A stretch of 64,000 bases of DNA. Source: RBG-13-68-16 sp041494245 (GTDB lineage Bacteria > Acidobacteriota > Thermoanaerobaculia > Thermoanaerobaculales > Thermoanaerobaculaceae). The stretch lies in NCBI GenBank assembly GCA_041494245.1, contig JBGQAK010000003.1, positions 124,001-188,000 on the forward strand, read 5' to 3'. The notes under the pieces were generated by a model. That model searched no databases. It was not told the origin of the DNA and saw only the letters and a program-made list of their open reading frames with translations. The position numbers and the translations under genes are program-made. Shown here piece after piece: positions 28,601 through 36,289 of the stretch. Numbering within the stretch: position 1 is the first letter of the stretch; each line of letters begins with the position of its first letter.

Positions 28601-30109
28601 CGCGAGATCGGCGCCCTTGATGGGGGACTCGTCAACCCGTGGGGCAACCGGGTCGTCCAAAGCAACGAGCACGGCGAGGTGCGAGTCTGGGACGCCGCAA
28701 CCGCGCGCCTCGAGCGCACGCTCAAAAGCCCCGCCGACGCCCGCTTAACTGGGCTCGATCCCAAGGGGCGGTTCATCGCCACCGCCCCGGCCATGGCGAT
28801 GCCTCTCGGCTCGCTCGTCCTCTTCGACCTGGATGCGCCGCGCAGCGCCGAGCCCACGCCGCTCCTGCCCGGTGAGTACACCCAGATTAACTCGCTGGGC
28901 TTCAGCCCGGACGGATCGTGGCTCGGCACCAGCCATGACGGCCTCACCATCCTGTGGAACATGAGGGGGACGAGCTCGATCGTGCTAGGCCATCACGAGC
29001 CGCCCGACGTGGCCGTGGCGTTCACACCGGACGGGCACCTCCTGTCATCCTCGAACGGCGGGGTGCTCCGGCGCTGGGCGCTTGACCCTGCCTCCGGCGA
29101 GGGCGTGCAGGTGCTGGTGTCGGAGGCGGATGTCTGGATCGGCGGAAAACTGGAGGTGGACCGACAGGGGCGGTTCGTCGTCGTGGCCCAGGTGAATCGG
29201 GCAGCGGTCCTCGTCGTGCCCCTCGACGGCTCGAGGGTCTCAAGGTACCAGTCGCAAGGGTCACCCGGGGTTACAAACATCTGGAACACAAGCCCCAGTC
29301 TCGATCCCAGTGGGAGGCTTGTCGCCACGAGCTTCTTCGCGATCGGACATCCCGAGCTGAACTCGATTCGGGTCCGCGATCTCGTCACCGGCGCCGAGCG
29401 CACCCTCGACACCCACCCGAAGCAGGGCGAGAGCACGTGGGGACGACAGGCGAGCCAGAACGAAGGGGGAGCTGTCGCCGCCTGGCTGCCGGACGGCCGC
29501 CTGGTCACCGACGGCGATGCAGGGCTTCGGGTCTGGGATCTCGCGTCCGGCACGAGCCGCCTCCTGCGGTCCGCCGGGAAAGCCTCGACGGGGATGTTTG
29601 TTCTGCTCGCGAGTGGGGATGGACGGAGCATCGTGCGCCTCGTCGGAGCGATGCAGACGGGAGACACCTCCTCGCTCTCCGTGTTCGACCTCGCCTCGGG
29701 CGCGACGCGGGAGGTCAGGTCCCACGGAAATCGGCTCACATCGTGTGCCCTCGACGCGACCGGGACGATCCTCGTCACGGCGGACCAGGTTGGCATCGTG
29801 CGGGTCGGGCCGCTCACAGGCGAAGAGCCTCATCTCCTGTTCGGCCACACAGGCCAAGTGACGAGCGTTGCCATCTCGCCCGATGGGCGCTGGATCGCTT
29901 CCAGCAGCGACGACGGCACGATCCGGCTGTGGCCGATGCCGGACCTTTCGAAACCGCCGCTGCACACCCTGCCGCATGACGAGCTGGTCGCGACGCTGCG
30001 CGCGCTCACCAACCTGCGTGCCGTGCGCGATCCCTCGTCCGATACGGGCTGGAAGGTCGAGATTGGCCCCTTCCCCGGCTGGGCGAAGGTCCCGACGTGG
30101 TCGCCTTGA
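25631..30109 (+). CDS. Ser/Thr protein kinase - nSTAND - WD40 fusion protein
   Basis: A 1492-residue signalling protein. Residues 40-290 are a complete Hanks-type kinase: GRGGMGEV (50-56), Lys71 in VALKVV, HRDVKPEN with Asp165, DFG with Asp183, then GTPAYWAPEQ. Residues 300-720 are a novel-STAND NTPase, starting YPGLSAFTEAEAEYFFGREAE, with Walker A GPSGAGKSS (340-348) and Walker B-like LVIVDQLEEL (419-427). A single transmembrane helix (about 742-762) precedes a WD40-type propeller to about 1470 (SPDGRWIASSSDDGTIRLW near the end). The likely topology is kinase and STAND in the cytoplasm with the propeller outside. Such fusions integrate stress or ligand sensing; substrates are unknown. A 24-base leader GGGAGGGAGTGGAGAACCC precedes the ATG. 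Confidence 0.92.
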   Translation: MPTSDDRKGAAPPVPGPGTTLVPPADGTGISPAVRHILGGRYEARGVLGRGGMGEVWLARDLKLQVDVALKVVRPERLGEAGALERLRSEVRSARAVASPNVCRVYDLVEAEDLECVSMEYVDGTTLRQLLDARSPLTLAEVREIALQLLAGLGAIHEAGLVHRDVKPENVMRTRAGRVVLMDFGIAKAVASGGTVAGTPAYWAPEQAAGAPADPRADVYAAGIVLAEMVAPGGVREGDLRRTLWQGLREDPPQVPDTPWSEAIRRAVAREPNERYPSAQALARALEEIAHRVTGIEEAQPYPGLSAFTEAEAEYFFGREAEVEEVWKKLPGRHLLAVVGPSGAGKSSFLRAGLIPAKPEGWAHLICTPGDAPFVALGQALVPEVSSDTHAMRQMLRFEDTDVAVGLFRHWRSDHGEALVIVDQLEELFTLNPPDVQARFACLLSRLVLDADVHVLLTMRDDFLLRCQAHEALRPVFSDLMPLGAPTGDALRRALVQPALKCGYRFEDEALVGEMLQAVEGERGALPLLAFAAASLWERRDRTQGLLTRSAYEAIGGVAGALAQHAEATLEKVGTDKLSLVRELFRNLVTAEGTRAVRDVEELATVFPEGQRADAEAVLRALIDARLLTSYEAHATEPGQKAGRRVEVVHESLLTAWPRLVRWRTEDEGSAQLRDQLRQAAHLWEEKGRPDDLLWMGTSYQEYQLWRERYPGGLSEVEEIFAKAMVARAGHRRRVRRMAVAAGFAAIVLIASGLGILLRRSMQETAQREAAQLLALGRLRLADHPNAALAYAIASLERSDNDPARRFAVQALWQGKPALFLTDKVVSGWFAWSPGGERFAVSGNSGLAVVDRDTLEQRQLSSAGHSNVGFTSDGRHLLTHPMKTPGTCEVWALPEGRLERSLELGRFALGPSDDHLLVFEFDRTVPQPGRVALVRRVSLDGSPDQVLGRWVARGPVSFDVDPAVRWIVYSVLPEHGHLFLQRLDDLSAPPREIGALDGGLVNPWGNRVVQSNEHGEVRVWDAATARLERTLKSPADARLTGLDPKGRFIATAPAMAMPLGSLVLFDLDAPRSAEPTPLLPGEYTQINSLGFSPDGSWLGTSHDGLTILWNMRGTSSIVLGHHEPPDVAVAFTPDGHLLSSSNGGVLRRWALDPASGEGVQVLVSEADVWIGGKLEVDRQGRFVVVAQVNRAAVLVVPLDGSRVSRYQSQGSPGVTNIWNTSPSLDPSGRLVATSFFAIGHPELNSIRVRDLVTGAERTLDTHPKQGESTWGRQASQNEGGAVAAWLPDGRLVTDGDAGLRVWDLASGTSRLLRSAGKASTGMFVLLASGDGRSIVRLVGAMQTGDTSSLSVFDLASGATREVRSHGNRLTSCALDATGTILVTADQVGIVRVGPLTGEEPHLLFGHTGQVTSVAISPDGRWIASSSDDGTIRLWPMPDLSKPPLHTLPHDELVATLRALTNLRAVRDPSSDTGWKVEIGPFPGWAKVPTWSP

Positions 30110-30137
30110 TCGGGGCCCACCTCGACACGTCCGAGAC

Positions 30138-30284
30138 CATGGACCCCACCGGTGCGGCCGGACTGGGTACCGTGCATCGCGCCCAGCACAACCCCCAGGG
30201 TGTTTTGACGGCAAGAATTTGCCCCGGAAGTGCTGTCCCTGATCGTCCCTGATGCAATGACTACGGAACGTCTCCAATGAGACG
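30138..30284 (+). pseudogene. possible Ser/Thr-kinase 5' fragment, copy 3 (frameshifted)
   Basis: Downstream of the kinase-WD40 gene, ATG at 30138 opens DPTGAAGLGTVHRAQ, which resembles a P-loop block (IGAGGMGEVYRAR). After a frame change the sequence gives EFAPEVLSLIVPDAM, like the AEFA segment that follows the catalytic Lys in these kinases. The match is short and weak. Confidence 0.3.
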
Positions 30285-30299
30285 CTGATAACAAGAGAC

Positions 30300-30327
30300 G
30301 GCCCCGGTCGTAAGGACCGGGGCCTTT
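30300..30327 (+). terminator. intrinsic terminator-like hairpin
   Basis: Ten-base-pair stem GGCCCCGGTC / GACCGGGGCC with a five-base loop, followed by TTT on the plus strand. It sits between the 3' ends of the convergent kinase-WD40 gene and the minus-strand TonB receptor, so it may serve both. Confidence 0.7.
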
Positions 30328-30346
30328 GGCCGTGTGCGGGGATTGG

Positions 30347-33295
30347 TTAGAACCTCACCCCGACGTTGAGCATGAAGGTGCGCGGCGTCTGGTAGTCGCT
30401 CGGCTGCATGGGTTTGCCGAAGCTCGGCCCCTTCTGCCAGTTGTACCCGTCGGTGAGGTTGCAGGTGGTCCCCTGCGGGCACTCCTTCGGCGTGTCCTTG
30501 AACGGGTTGAAGAGGGCGAGGTTGCCAGGCAGATCGCGGTTGGTATACACCGTGCTGTCCACGTTCATCGGCGCCCGTCTGTTGAGGACGTTCTGGATCT
30601 GCGGGTTGACGTAGGCCTCGATCCCTTTCCCGAACTTGAAGGTGAGTGTCGCGGCGATGTCGGTGGCGTTGACCGTGCCGGTGCGGTAGGCGTCGGGGGC
30701 TGTGAAGGCGTACCAATTGAACTTCGGAGGCGCGACGTACCCCGGGTTGATGACGTATGGTCTGACCCGGACACTGCCCCACGCGCCGTACGGCGCCCCC
30801 GACAGGACGCGCTGCAACACGCTGACGTTCAGGGCCACGGCCTTGGTGCTGACCGCGTCCCATGAGGCGTAGAGGTTGAGCTTGTGGCGGCGGTCCCCGG
30901 CGAGGTACCCCTCCGGGGCGTACCACTTCAGGTCTCGGTACTCAGGGTAGGCTTCGAGGTTATTCGACCAAGTCATCGGAGCCACGTATCCGCTGTCGTT
31001 GCCGTAGAGTTTGGAGAGGGTGTAGTTGCCGCCGAGGCGGAGGCGCTCCCCTACCCTGTAATCGCCCTGCAGCACCACGGCCTGGTAGTGGCGCCGCACG
31101 TTCGGATCGTTCTCGATGATGCTGCGGTCGAACACGTTGCCCAGCGGGTCCTCGCCGTGTCCGGTCGTCATGTCCACCCGAAAGGAGTAGAGGTCTGTCC
31201 AGGCCTTGTCGATGAGGTCGAGGCGCACGAGGCCGCGGGTCCCGAGGCGCCTGGTGACCCCGACCGTCCACTGCGTCGTGCTCGGGGAGCGGAGGTTGTT
31301 GCCGATGACGTCCTGGTAGCCCGGGTAGTACGCGCCGATCAGGAGCTGGGGGTTGGCGAGCAGGCCGCCGATGCTCGAGACCCAGTCGAACACCTCGCGC
31401 AGCGCCTCGTGCGTCTCGACCTCGTTGCCGCCGGCGTTGATCGGTGGCCCCTGGTAGAGGTAGTAGAACGTGGCAGGCTCGCCGGCGCCGGTCGCCCAGT
31501 TCGCGGTGTTGTTGTCGGTCCCCGCCACGTACTGGGCGTAACCGAGGGCGACCTGGGTCGCGCCGTCGCCCCTGGGGTCCCAGGTTAGCGACAGGCGCGG
31601 GCTCCACTTCGAGTCCTTGACGACCGTGGTGCCGGACTCGTCGGTGCCGTCGTTCTTGTCGTAGCGCACACCGATGTTGAAGGTCAGGTTGCCGTTGAGC
31701 CGCCAGACGTCGTTGGCGAACCCGGATTTTGTCTTGAAGTGGTTCCCCTTGCTCCGCTCGTAGATCGGGTAGTACTCGATGTACGAGTAGTCCGGCAGGA
31801 TGACGGGGTAGTACTTGGCGCTCGTCCCGGTGCCGACGATGTTGACGCTGACGGCGTCGAGGAAGTACCCGCTGCCGCTTTGCCAGTTGTCGGAACGGCG
31901 CATGTTGTCGAAGAGGTCCGCACCGATGCGGAGGTCATGGGAGCCGGCGCTCGCGGTCGAGAGAAACCACGAGGCCTTGAGAAACGCGTCGGAGTTCTCC
32001 CGTGTCTCCGGGGATCCCCCGCACGCGGCGCAGAAGTATGGCGAGTTGAACATGACGCCGGTGCTGTCGTCCCAGACCGGCGTGCCGCGCTCGATGTCGG
32101 TGTAGAGCGAGCCCCTGTGGTAAATCTGCTTCCGATACGACCACTGCGCCTCGAGAAACAGGCTGTTCGAGAGCACCCCGTTGTAGTTGAGGACCTTGAT
32201 CTCCATCGGGACGGACTGGCTGTAGAGGCTCGCAGGGTCGTAGACCGTGACCGGGTAGTTCGAGTTGGTATAGTCGTCCGTCACGTCGAGGTAGGAGCCG
32301 ATCACGCGGTGGCTCGGGGAAAGCGCGAGGGTCAGCTTCCCCTCGTAGCGGTTCTGGCGCTCGGTCTGGTCCACCGGGACGTTCGCCGGTGGGTAGGTCT
32401 GCAGCATGGTCGAAGTCGAGGTGGTGCGGCCACCAAGGAAGAACCACAGTTTGTCCTTCAGGATGTACCCGCCGAGGGTGCCTTCCCAGACCTTGCCAAG
32501 CTCGTCGACGCGTCCTGTCGTCAGCGGTGTGGGCGCGGTCCACTTCGGGTTGGTGAGGTTGAGTCGGGCCGAGCCGTGGAAATCGTTGCCGCCAGATTTC
32601 GTCAGGACGCTCACGACGCCGCCGGTGAACCGGCCGTACTCGGCGGAGATGTTGGACAGCGAGGTCGTCGTCTCCTGGATAGCGTCCTCGATGTACAGGG
32701 GGAGGAAGTAGCCCCAAATGTTGTCGCTACTGGGCGCGCCGTTGACGAGGTAAAGGCTCTCGGTGGCCAGGGCGCCCGCAATCTGCGGGTTGGGGCGGGC
32801 GCCAAGGAGCTGCACGGTGGCGGGGCTCAGGTAGAGGTAACTCTGCGCGTCGCGGGTGACAGGGAGGAGCTGGATCAGGCTCGCCTCGTGGGTGGTGGAC
32901 GCCGCCGCCGTCGTCGAGAGCGTGTCGTACCGACCCGCCACCGTGACCTGCTCCGCCAGCTTGACGGCCTGCGGCATCACCGCATCCACCCTGGATGTCA
33001 CGTCGCCCGAGAGCTTGACGGTGGTCTCAACGGTCTCGAAACCCTCGATCTCGAACTTGACCGTGTAGAAGCCCGACGGCAGCAGCTCGAGGATGTAGTC
33101 GCCGTTGATCGTGCTGGTGGCGGTGCGGGCGCCCTGCTGGTTTGGTGAGGTCACCGTGACGGTCACGCCGGGAAGAGGGAGCTTGCCGTCCGTCACATGA
33201 CCGGTGAGGGTGCCGGTCGGGATCTTCTGGCCGGCCGCCGCGCCCGCGAGCAGCAGGGCAAGCGCGAGCGCAACACAGACATTCCTCGTTCTCAT
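30347..33295 (-). CDS. Oar-like TonB-dependent receptor with carboxypeptidase-regulatory-like domain
   Basis: A 982-residue outer-membrane receptor. A signal peptide (VCVALALALLLAGAAAG) is followed by a carboxypeptidase-regulatory-like beta-sandwich (about 28-110: GTLTGHVTDGKLPLPGVTVTVTSP, then GDYILELLPSGFY). Next come a plug domain (about 120-260, with a region describing VLTKSGGNDFHGSARL) and a long beta-barrel ending FMLNVGVRF with terminal Phe. This architecture is typical of Oar-like proteins expanded in Acidobacteriota and Bacteroidetes; ligands range from glycans to peptides. GGAAGGACGACACC before the ATG supports the start. There is no SusD partner nearby. The 330 bases upstream to 33625 show no gene. 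Confidence 0.9.
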   Translation of the reverse strand: MRTRNVCVALALALLLAGAAAGQKIPTGTLTGHVTDGKLPLPGVTVTVTSPNQQGARTATSTINGDYILELLPSGFYTVKFEIEGFETVETTVKLSGDVTSRVDAVMPQAVKLAEQVTVAGRYDTLSTTAAASTTHEASLIQLLPVTRDAQSYLYLSPATVQLLGARPNPQIAGALATESLYLVNGAPSSDNIWGYFLPLYIEDAIQETTTSLSNISAEYGRFTGGVVSVLTKSGGNDFHGSARLNLTNPKWTAPTPLTTGRVDELGKVWEGTLGGYILKDKLWFFLGGRTTSTSTMLQTYPPANVPVDQTERQNRYEGKLTLALSPSHRVIGSYLDVTDDYTNSNYPVTVYDPASLYSQSVPMEIKVLNYNGVLSNSLFLEAQWSYRKQIYHRGSLYTDIERGTPVWDDSTGVMFNSPYFCAACGGSPETRENSDAFLKASWFLSTASAGSHDLRIGADLFDNMRRSDNWQSGSGYFLDAVSVNIVGTGTSAKYYPVILPDYSYIEYYPIYERSKGNHFKTKSGFANDVWRLNGNLTFNIGVRYDKNDGTDESGTTVVKDSKWSPRLSLTWDPRGDGATQVALGYAQYVAGTDNNTANWATGAGEPATFYYLYQGPPINAGGNEVETHEALREVFDWVSSIGGLLANPQLLIGAYYPGYQDVIGNNLRSPSTTQWTVGVTRRLGTRGLVRLDLIDKAWTDLYSFRVDMTTGHGEDPLGNVFDRSIIENDPNVRRHYQAVVLQGDYRVGERLRLGGNYTLSKLYGNDSGYVAPMTWSNNLEAYPEYRDLKWYAPEGYLAGDRRHKLNLYASWDAVSTKAVALNVSVLQRVLSGAPYGAWGSVRVRPYVINPGYVAPPKFNWYAFTAPDAYRTGTVNATDIAATLTFKFGKGIEAYVNPQIQNVLNRRAPMNVDSTVYTNRDLPGNLALFNPFKDTPKECPQGTTCNLTDGYNWQKGPSFGKPMQPSDYQTPRTFMLNVGVRF

Positions 33296-33625
33296 GGTGT
33301 CGTCCTTCCGTTGGCGGCCGGGTGGTCGAGTGAGGCTCTGGCCTCGTGATCACCGCGTGGCCAACCGTGCTGCGGGCGCAGCTTCTCCCTCGGCCCGGCG
33401 AGGGGGGACCCGTCGGTGCGTACGGCAGGATGCGAAAGGTCATGGCGACCTTTTCTCAGAGACCTCTTCCCTAATATAGGTTCTTGTTCCGCGATTCACA
33501 AGGTAGCGAAGCGCAAGAAGTTGCCTGATGCGTTCACTCGCCGGCAGCCGGATGCGAAGTGGGTCACGGATCCTTGCAGGGTTGTGCGCGGGCGGTACAA
33601 TCGGATCTCAGAGGGCAGCGCCACA

Positions 33626-34020
33626 ATGCAGCCGAGCACCCGCCTCGGCCCCCAACGAGGTTGCCGCCCCGATCGGTGCGGGCGGGACGGGCGACGTCTA
33701 CCGGGCCCGTGACACGCGCCTGGGCCGTGACGTCGCCTGCAACATTGCCCGTCGCCTCGGCATAGACCTCGGGTTCGGCTCGGCCGAGGAGTTCGTCCGG
33801 CGCAGCTGCGACTCCACCCCCGGGGTCCGTGAGGCCGGAGGCTTCAAGTACATGAGGAAGCATGGGGTGTGGGTCGACGCGACGACCCAGCCGGTGGCCG
33901 CACCGCTGGGGACGCTGCGCATCCGGTCCGAGGAGCTCGCCGCCAGGTGCGCGGGTCTCGTCCACTTGCCGAGCCGCCAGCGGCAACATCGCCGACCGCC
34001 GCACCGGGGGCGCCCCCGGT
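33626..34020 (+). pseudogene. chimeric relic: kinase 5' end joined to molybdopterin-oxidoreductase fragment
   Basis: ATG at 33626 begins MQPSTRLGP, the usual start of the local kinases. One frame over, the sequence continues NEVAAPIGAGGTGDVYRARDTRLGRDVA, a kinase P-loop. Directly after it the frame reads ARRLGIDLGFGSAEEFV...GGFKYMRKHGVWVD...LRIRSEELAARCAG. From memory this resembles the C-terminal part of DMSO-reductase-family molybdopterin enzymes (KKHGVW and SEEL-AA blocks). Frameshift and missing catalytic regions on both sides mark it as debris. The second assignment is tentative. Confidence 0.4.
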
Positions 34021-34045
34021 CGAGACCGGACACCGCGGAGACAAT

Positions 34046-34073
34046 CCCGCGCGGAGGTTGCCCTCCGCGCGGG
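34046..34073 (-). terminator. strong hairpin at the end of the transport/AllFGH operon
   Basis: Twelve-base-pair perfect stem CCCGCGCGGAGG / CCTCCGCGCGGG with a four-base loop, 14 bases past the stop of the Tsx-like gene. There is no long T-run on the minus strand, so it may stabilise the 3' end rather than act as a classical terminator. Confidence 0.6.
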
Positions 34074-34086
34074 CAGTCACTGCAGT

Positions 34087-34989
34087 CTAGAAGTGCGCTT
34101 CCAGAGCCACAACGAGGGTGGAAGTCTTGGGGTTCACCTGGGTGAAATCGGGCCGAGATTCACCAGCCTCGTAGGTGGGAATGCCGAACTTGTTGTGCCA
34201 ATACTCCCATCCAGGGCCGATCAGCCAGACATTCTTCTTTCCGCCTAACATCGAGCCGACATCGAACATCCAGTAGGCGCGAACGAGCGTTTCAGGCTTG
34301 CTCTCGATGGCGGAACCGTCCTTCCCCTTCGCGCCGGTGTAGTTGCCGAAGCCCTCGAAGAGCGTGTTGACGGGGCCAAGCGCGAGAGGAATGCCCCAGG
34401 CGGTGTAGACAAAGTAGGTCGGGTCGTATTTGACGTTGATCCCTCCGCCATAGTTCGCCGAATAGCCACCAAAGGCGTTGTGGTTTCGCTCCTGGTAATA
34501 GCACACTCCCAGCTTGAGGTAGCCGGGGACCTTGAAGTTGAGCGTGGGACCCACAATGAACTTGAGAGTGGCCGGGGCAAACATGGTGTTCTTGGTTTCG
34601 TACTCAAGACCGGCGGTCAGGCTCATGCCGCGCACGGGGCCGAAGTCGATCTTGGTGTTGAAGACCTTGCCGAGATCCAGGTCGTGGCGGTAGACCAAAT
34701 CGGCATCATAAGCGCCCTTGGAGGTTCCGGGCGACGCGGTGTTCGCGGGGTCCTTCGAGTCGGACATCAAAAGGTCGACGATGAAGAAGTTCTGGCCCAA
34801 GGAATAGCCGGACACGTGGCTGAAGGTGATGATGTTCTTCCCAATGCTATTGGGATTGCCGGTTTCCTTGTAATCGCTGCCGGTCCGGAAGCCGATGAAC
34901 GTATCGCTCCAGTTGGCGGCGCTGGCAGTGAGTGCGGCGAAGACAGTGAGGGTCGCGAATCCCAGAGCGGCAAACGTCTTGTTCTTCAT
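34087..34989 (-). CDS. Tsx-like outer-membrane nucleoside channel
   Basis: A 300-residue outer-membrane beta-barrel, about the length of E. coli Tsx. Its own start is convincing: GAAAGGAG six bases before ATG and a signal peptide (TFAALGFATLTVFAALTASAA) followed by mature NWSDTFIGFRTG. The repeated aromatic strands (THVSGYSLGQNFF, VDLLMSDSKDPA, DLVYRHDLDLGKVF) and terminal VVALEAHF match the Channel_Tsx family. These proteins pass nucleosides and related small solutes. It is the last gene of the minus-strand operon with a nucleoside-type ABC transporter, which supports uptake of a purine- or ureide-like solute. The preceding AllH reading frame has no stop and runs into this gene in frame, so a 681-residue fusion is formally encoded. 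Confidence 0.8.
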   Translation of the reverse strand: MKNKTFAALGFATLTVFAALTASAANWSDTFIGFRTGSDYKETGNPNSIGKNIITFSHVSGYSLGQNFFIVDLLMSDSKDPANTASPGTSKGAYDADLVYRHDLDLGKVFNTKIDFGPVRGMSLTAGLEYETKNTMFAPATLKFIVGPTLNFKVPGYLKLGVCYYQERNHNAFGGYSANYGGGINVKYDPTYFVYTAWGIPLALGPVNTLFEGFGNYTGAKGKDGSAIESKPETLVRAYWMFDVGSMLGGKKNVWLIGPGWEYWHNKFGIPTYEAGESRPDFTQVNPKTSTLVVALEAHF

Positions 34990-36129
34990 TTGATGCTCCT
35001 TTCTGAGTGGGGGGCCAACCCCGGTTTGGTTGCGGGGTCCAGGAGAGTCTGGACCCCGGTCTTGGGAAGGTTGCGTGGCGCAACGGCTCTGACGGTGAAC
35101 CGTTGAAGCTTTCAGATTGGTCAGCGATCGAACCGAAGTCTCGATGCCGCGATCAGGCAGGGCCTCCAGGCCGAACAGAAACCCTGTCGCGATATCCGCC
35201 CCCGAGCTGTGCCCGAGCCGGCACAAATTCTCGAGGGCCTGCAACGCTTCGGATTCCCGGTCGGCGGCGATGGCGTCTGCCAGATCCAGCAGAGGTTCCG
35301 GCCAGTGGCCCCGGATCATCGAGCGAACCAGGGACGCGCTGATTTCGCCTGTGGACCCAAGGTTGTCTTCGACGGCGAGGCAAAGAGTCCCCAGGAGCTC
35401 GCCGCCGGGGTGCGGCTCGCCGCGGAATCGCGCCCGGACGGCCGACATGAACCCACAGAGGAGATCGTCCCCAGAGGGCGTCAGTCCAGTGCCCAGGCCG
35501 ACAAGCGAGGACACAGACGATCGAATGCCCGCCAATCCTACTCGAGAGTCGGGGCAGAAACCTGGCTCGCCTGCGCATGCCAGCGCGCGCGCCGAAGCGC
35601 CAAGTGCGAGTGCGGCCTGCCGAAGGGTCTCACCCTCCTTCGCCACAGGCCGTCCCGGATCCCGCAGTGCGTCCAGCCTCAGGTCAAACTGTTTTCTGGC
35701 CTGGACCTCTGCAAGCCGGGTCGCGCACGTGTGGCAGACATTTGTGAATCGGACGATAGGCGGCAAGGAGCGCGGAAGGCCTCGGAGGGCGCAGTTCAGA
35801 TCCACGGCCACGGTGATACCCTGGCCATCCATCCGGATCAAGCCCTCGGCAAGCCGCGCGGAGCTTCCTGTCGTCAGTCGCCAGGTCCTGAAGTCCGCCG
35901 GGCGCCCGAGGACCACCGCGTGGGGGTAGACGCGCCCGGAAGGCCCGGTCAAGGCAACGAGCCTTCCGCTCTCACCCACCTCGAGGTTCACCGATGATGC
36001 GAACACGCTGTGAACGCGCAGAGAAACTCCTGGCGCGGATAGTTCGCCCCATGCCGCGGAACCGACCGAAAAGGCCCGGTATCGGTTGAACGCGCCATGG
36101 TCGGCGAAGGGATCATCAAAGGAGGTCAT
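34990..36129 (-). CDS. AllH/YlbF-like (DUF2877) subunit of oxamate carbamoyltransferase; frame continues into Tsx
   Basis: DUF2877 protein, the YlbF (AllH) component of the FdrA/YlbE/YlbF set that in E. coli acts as oxamate carbamoyltransferase in anaerobic allantoin use. The family hallmark GLGTGLTPSGDDLLCG is at residues 211-226, and the domain ends near residue 324 (GADIATGFLFGLEAL). The start at 36129 (MTSFDDPFADHGAF) fits better than 36276, whose extra residues overlap the neighbouring gene. It overlaps the small FdrA-C gene by 14 bases. After the domain, 56 low-complexity residues follow without any stop, and the frame enters the Tsx gene, whose ribosome site and signal peptide lie inside this frame. 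A lost stop codon, or an indel near 35100, is the simplest explanation. Confidence 0.7.
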
Positions 36130-36289
36130 CGAGAAGGTCCGCGATCCGAGCATCTCCACCCGCGGGAGGCGACCAATCGACGTAGACGACTTCGTAGCCC
36201 GCTTCGCGGAGGCTGTCACCGAACGCAGGGACGCCCACGTTGAGGAATACGGGTGCTCTCTGGAACAGATCTTCAAGCGGGACCGACAT
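36116..36289 (-). CDS. FdrA/AllF C-terminal segment encoded as a separate 57-residue protein
   Basis: Small protein MSVPLEDLF...FLNVGVPAFGDSL...VYVDWSPPAGGDARIADLL. It aligns with the last approximately 50 residues of E. coli FdrA (recalled as INIGLRSFALEL...VHYQWSPVAGGNKKLARLL), a segment absent from the FdrA gene just upstream. AAAGGAG seven bases before the ATG is one of the best ribosome sites in the operon. It overlaps the FdrA end by 17 bases in another frame and the AllH start by 14, so translational coupling is likely. It probably completes the FdrA subunit by association. A programmed or accidental frameshift producing a full-length FdrA is the alternative. Confidence 0.7.
   Translation of the reverse strand: MSVPLEDLFQRAPVFLNVGVPAFGDSLREAGYEVVYVDWSPPAGGDARIADLLDDLL

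Noticed and set aside
31739..33148. A 469-codon plus-strand frame antisense to the Oar-like receptor.
   Set aside because: Val/Arg-rich shadow with no recognisable domain; the receptor frame explains the region.
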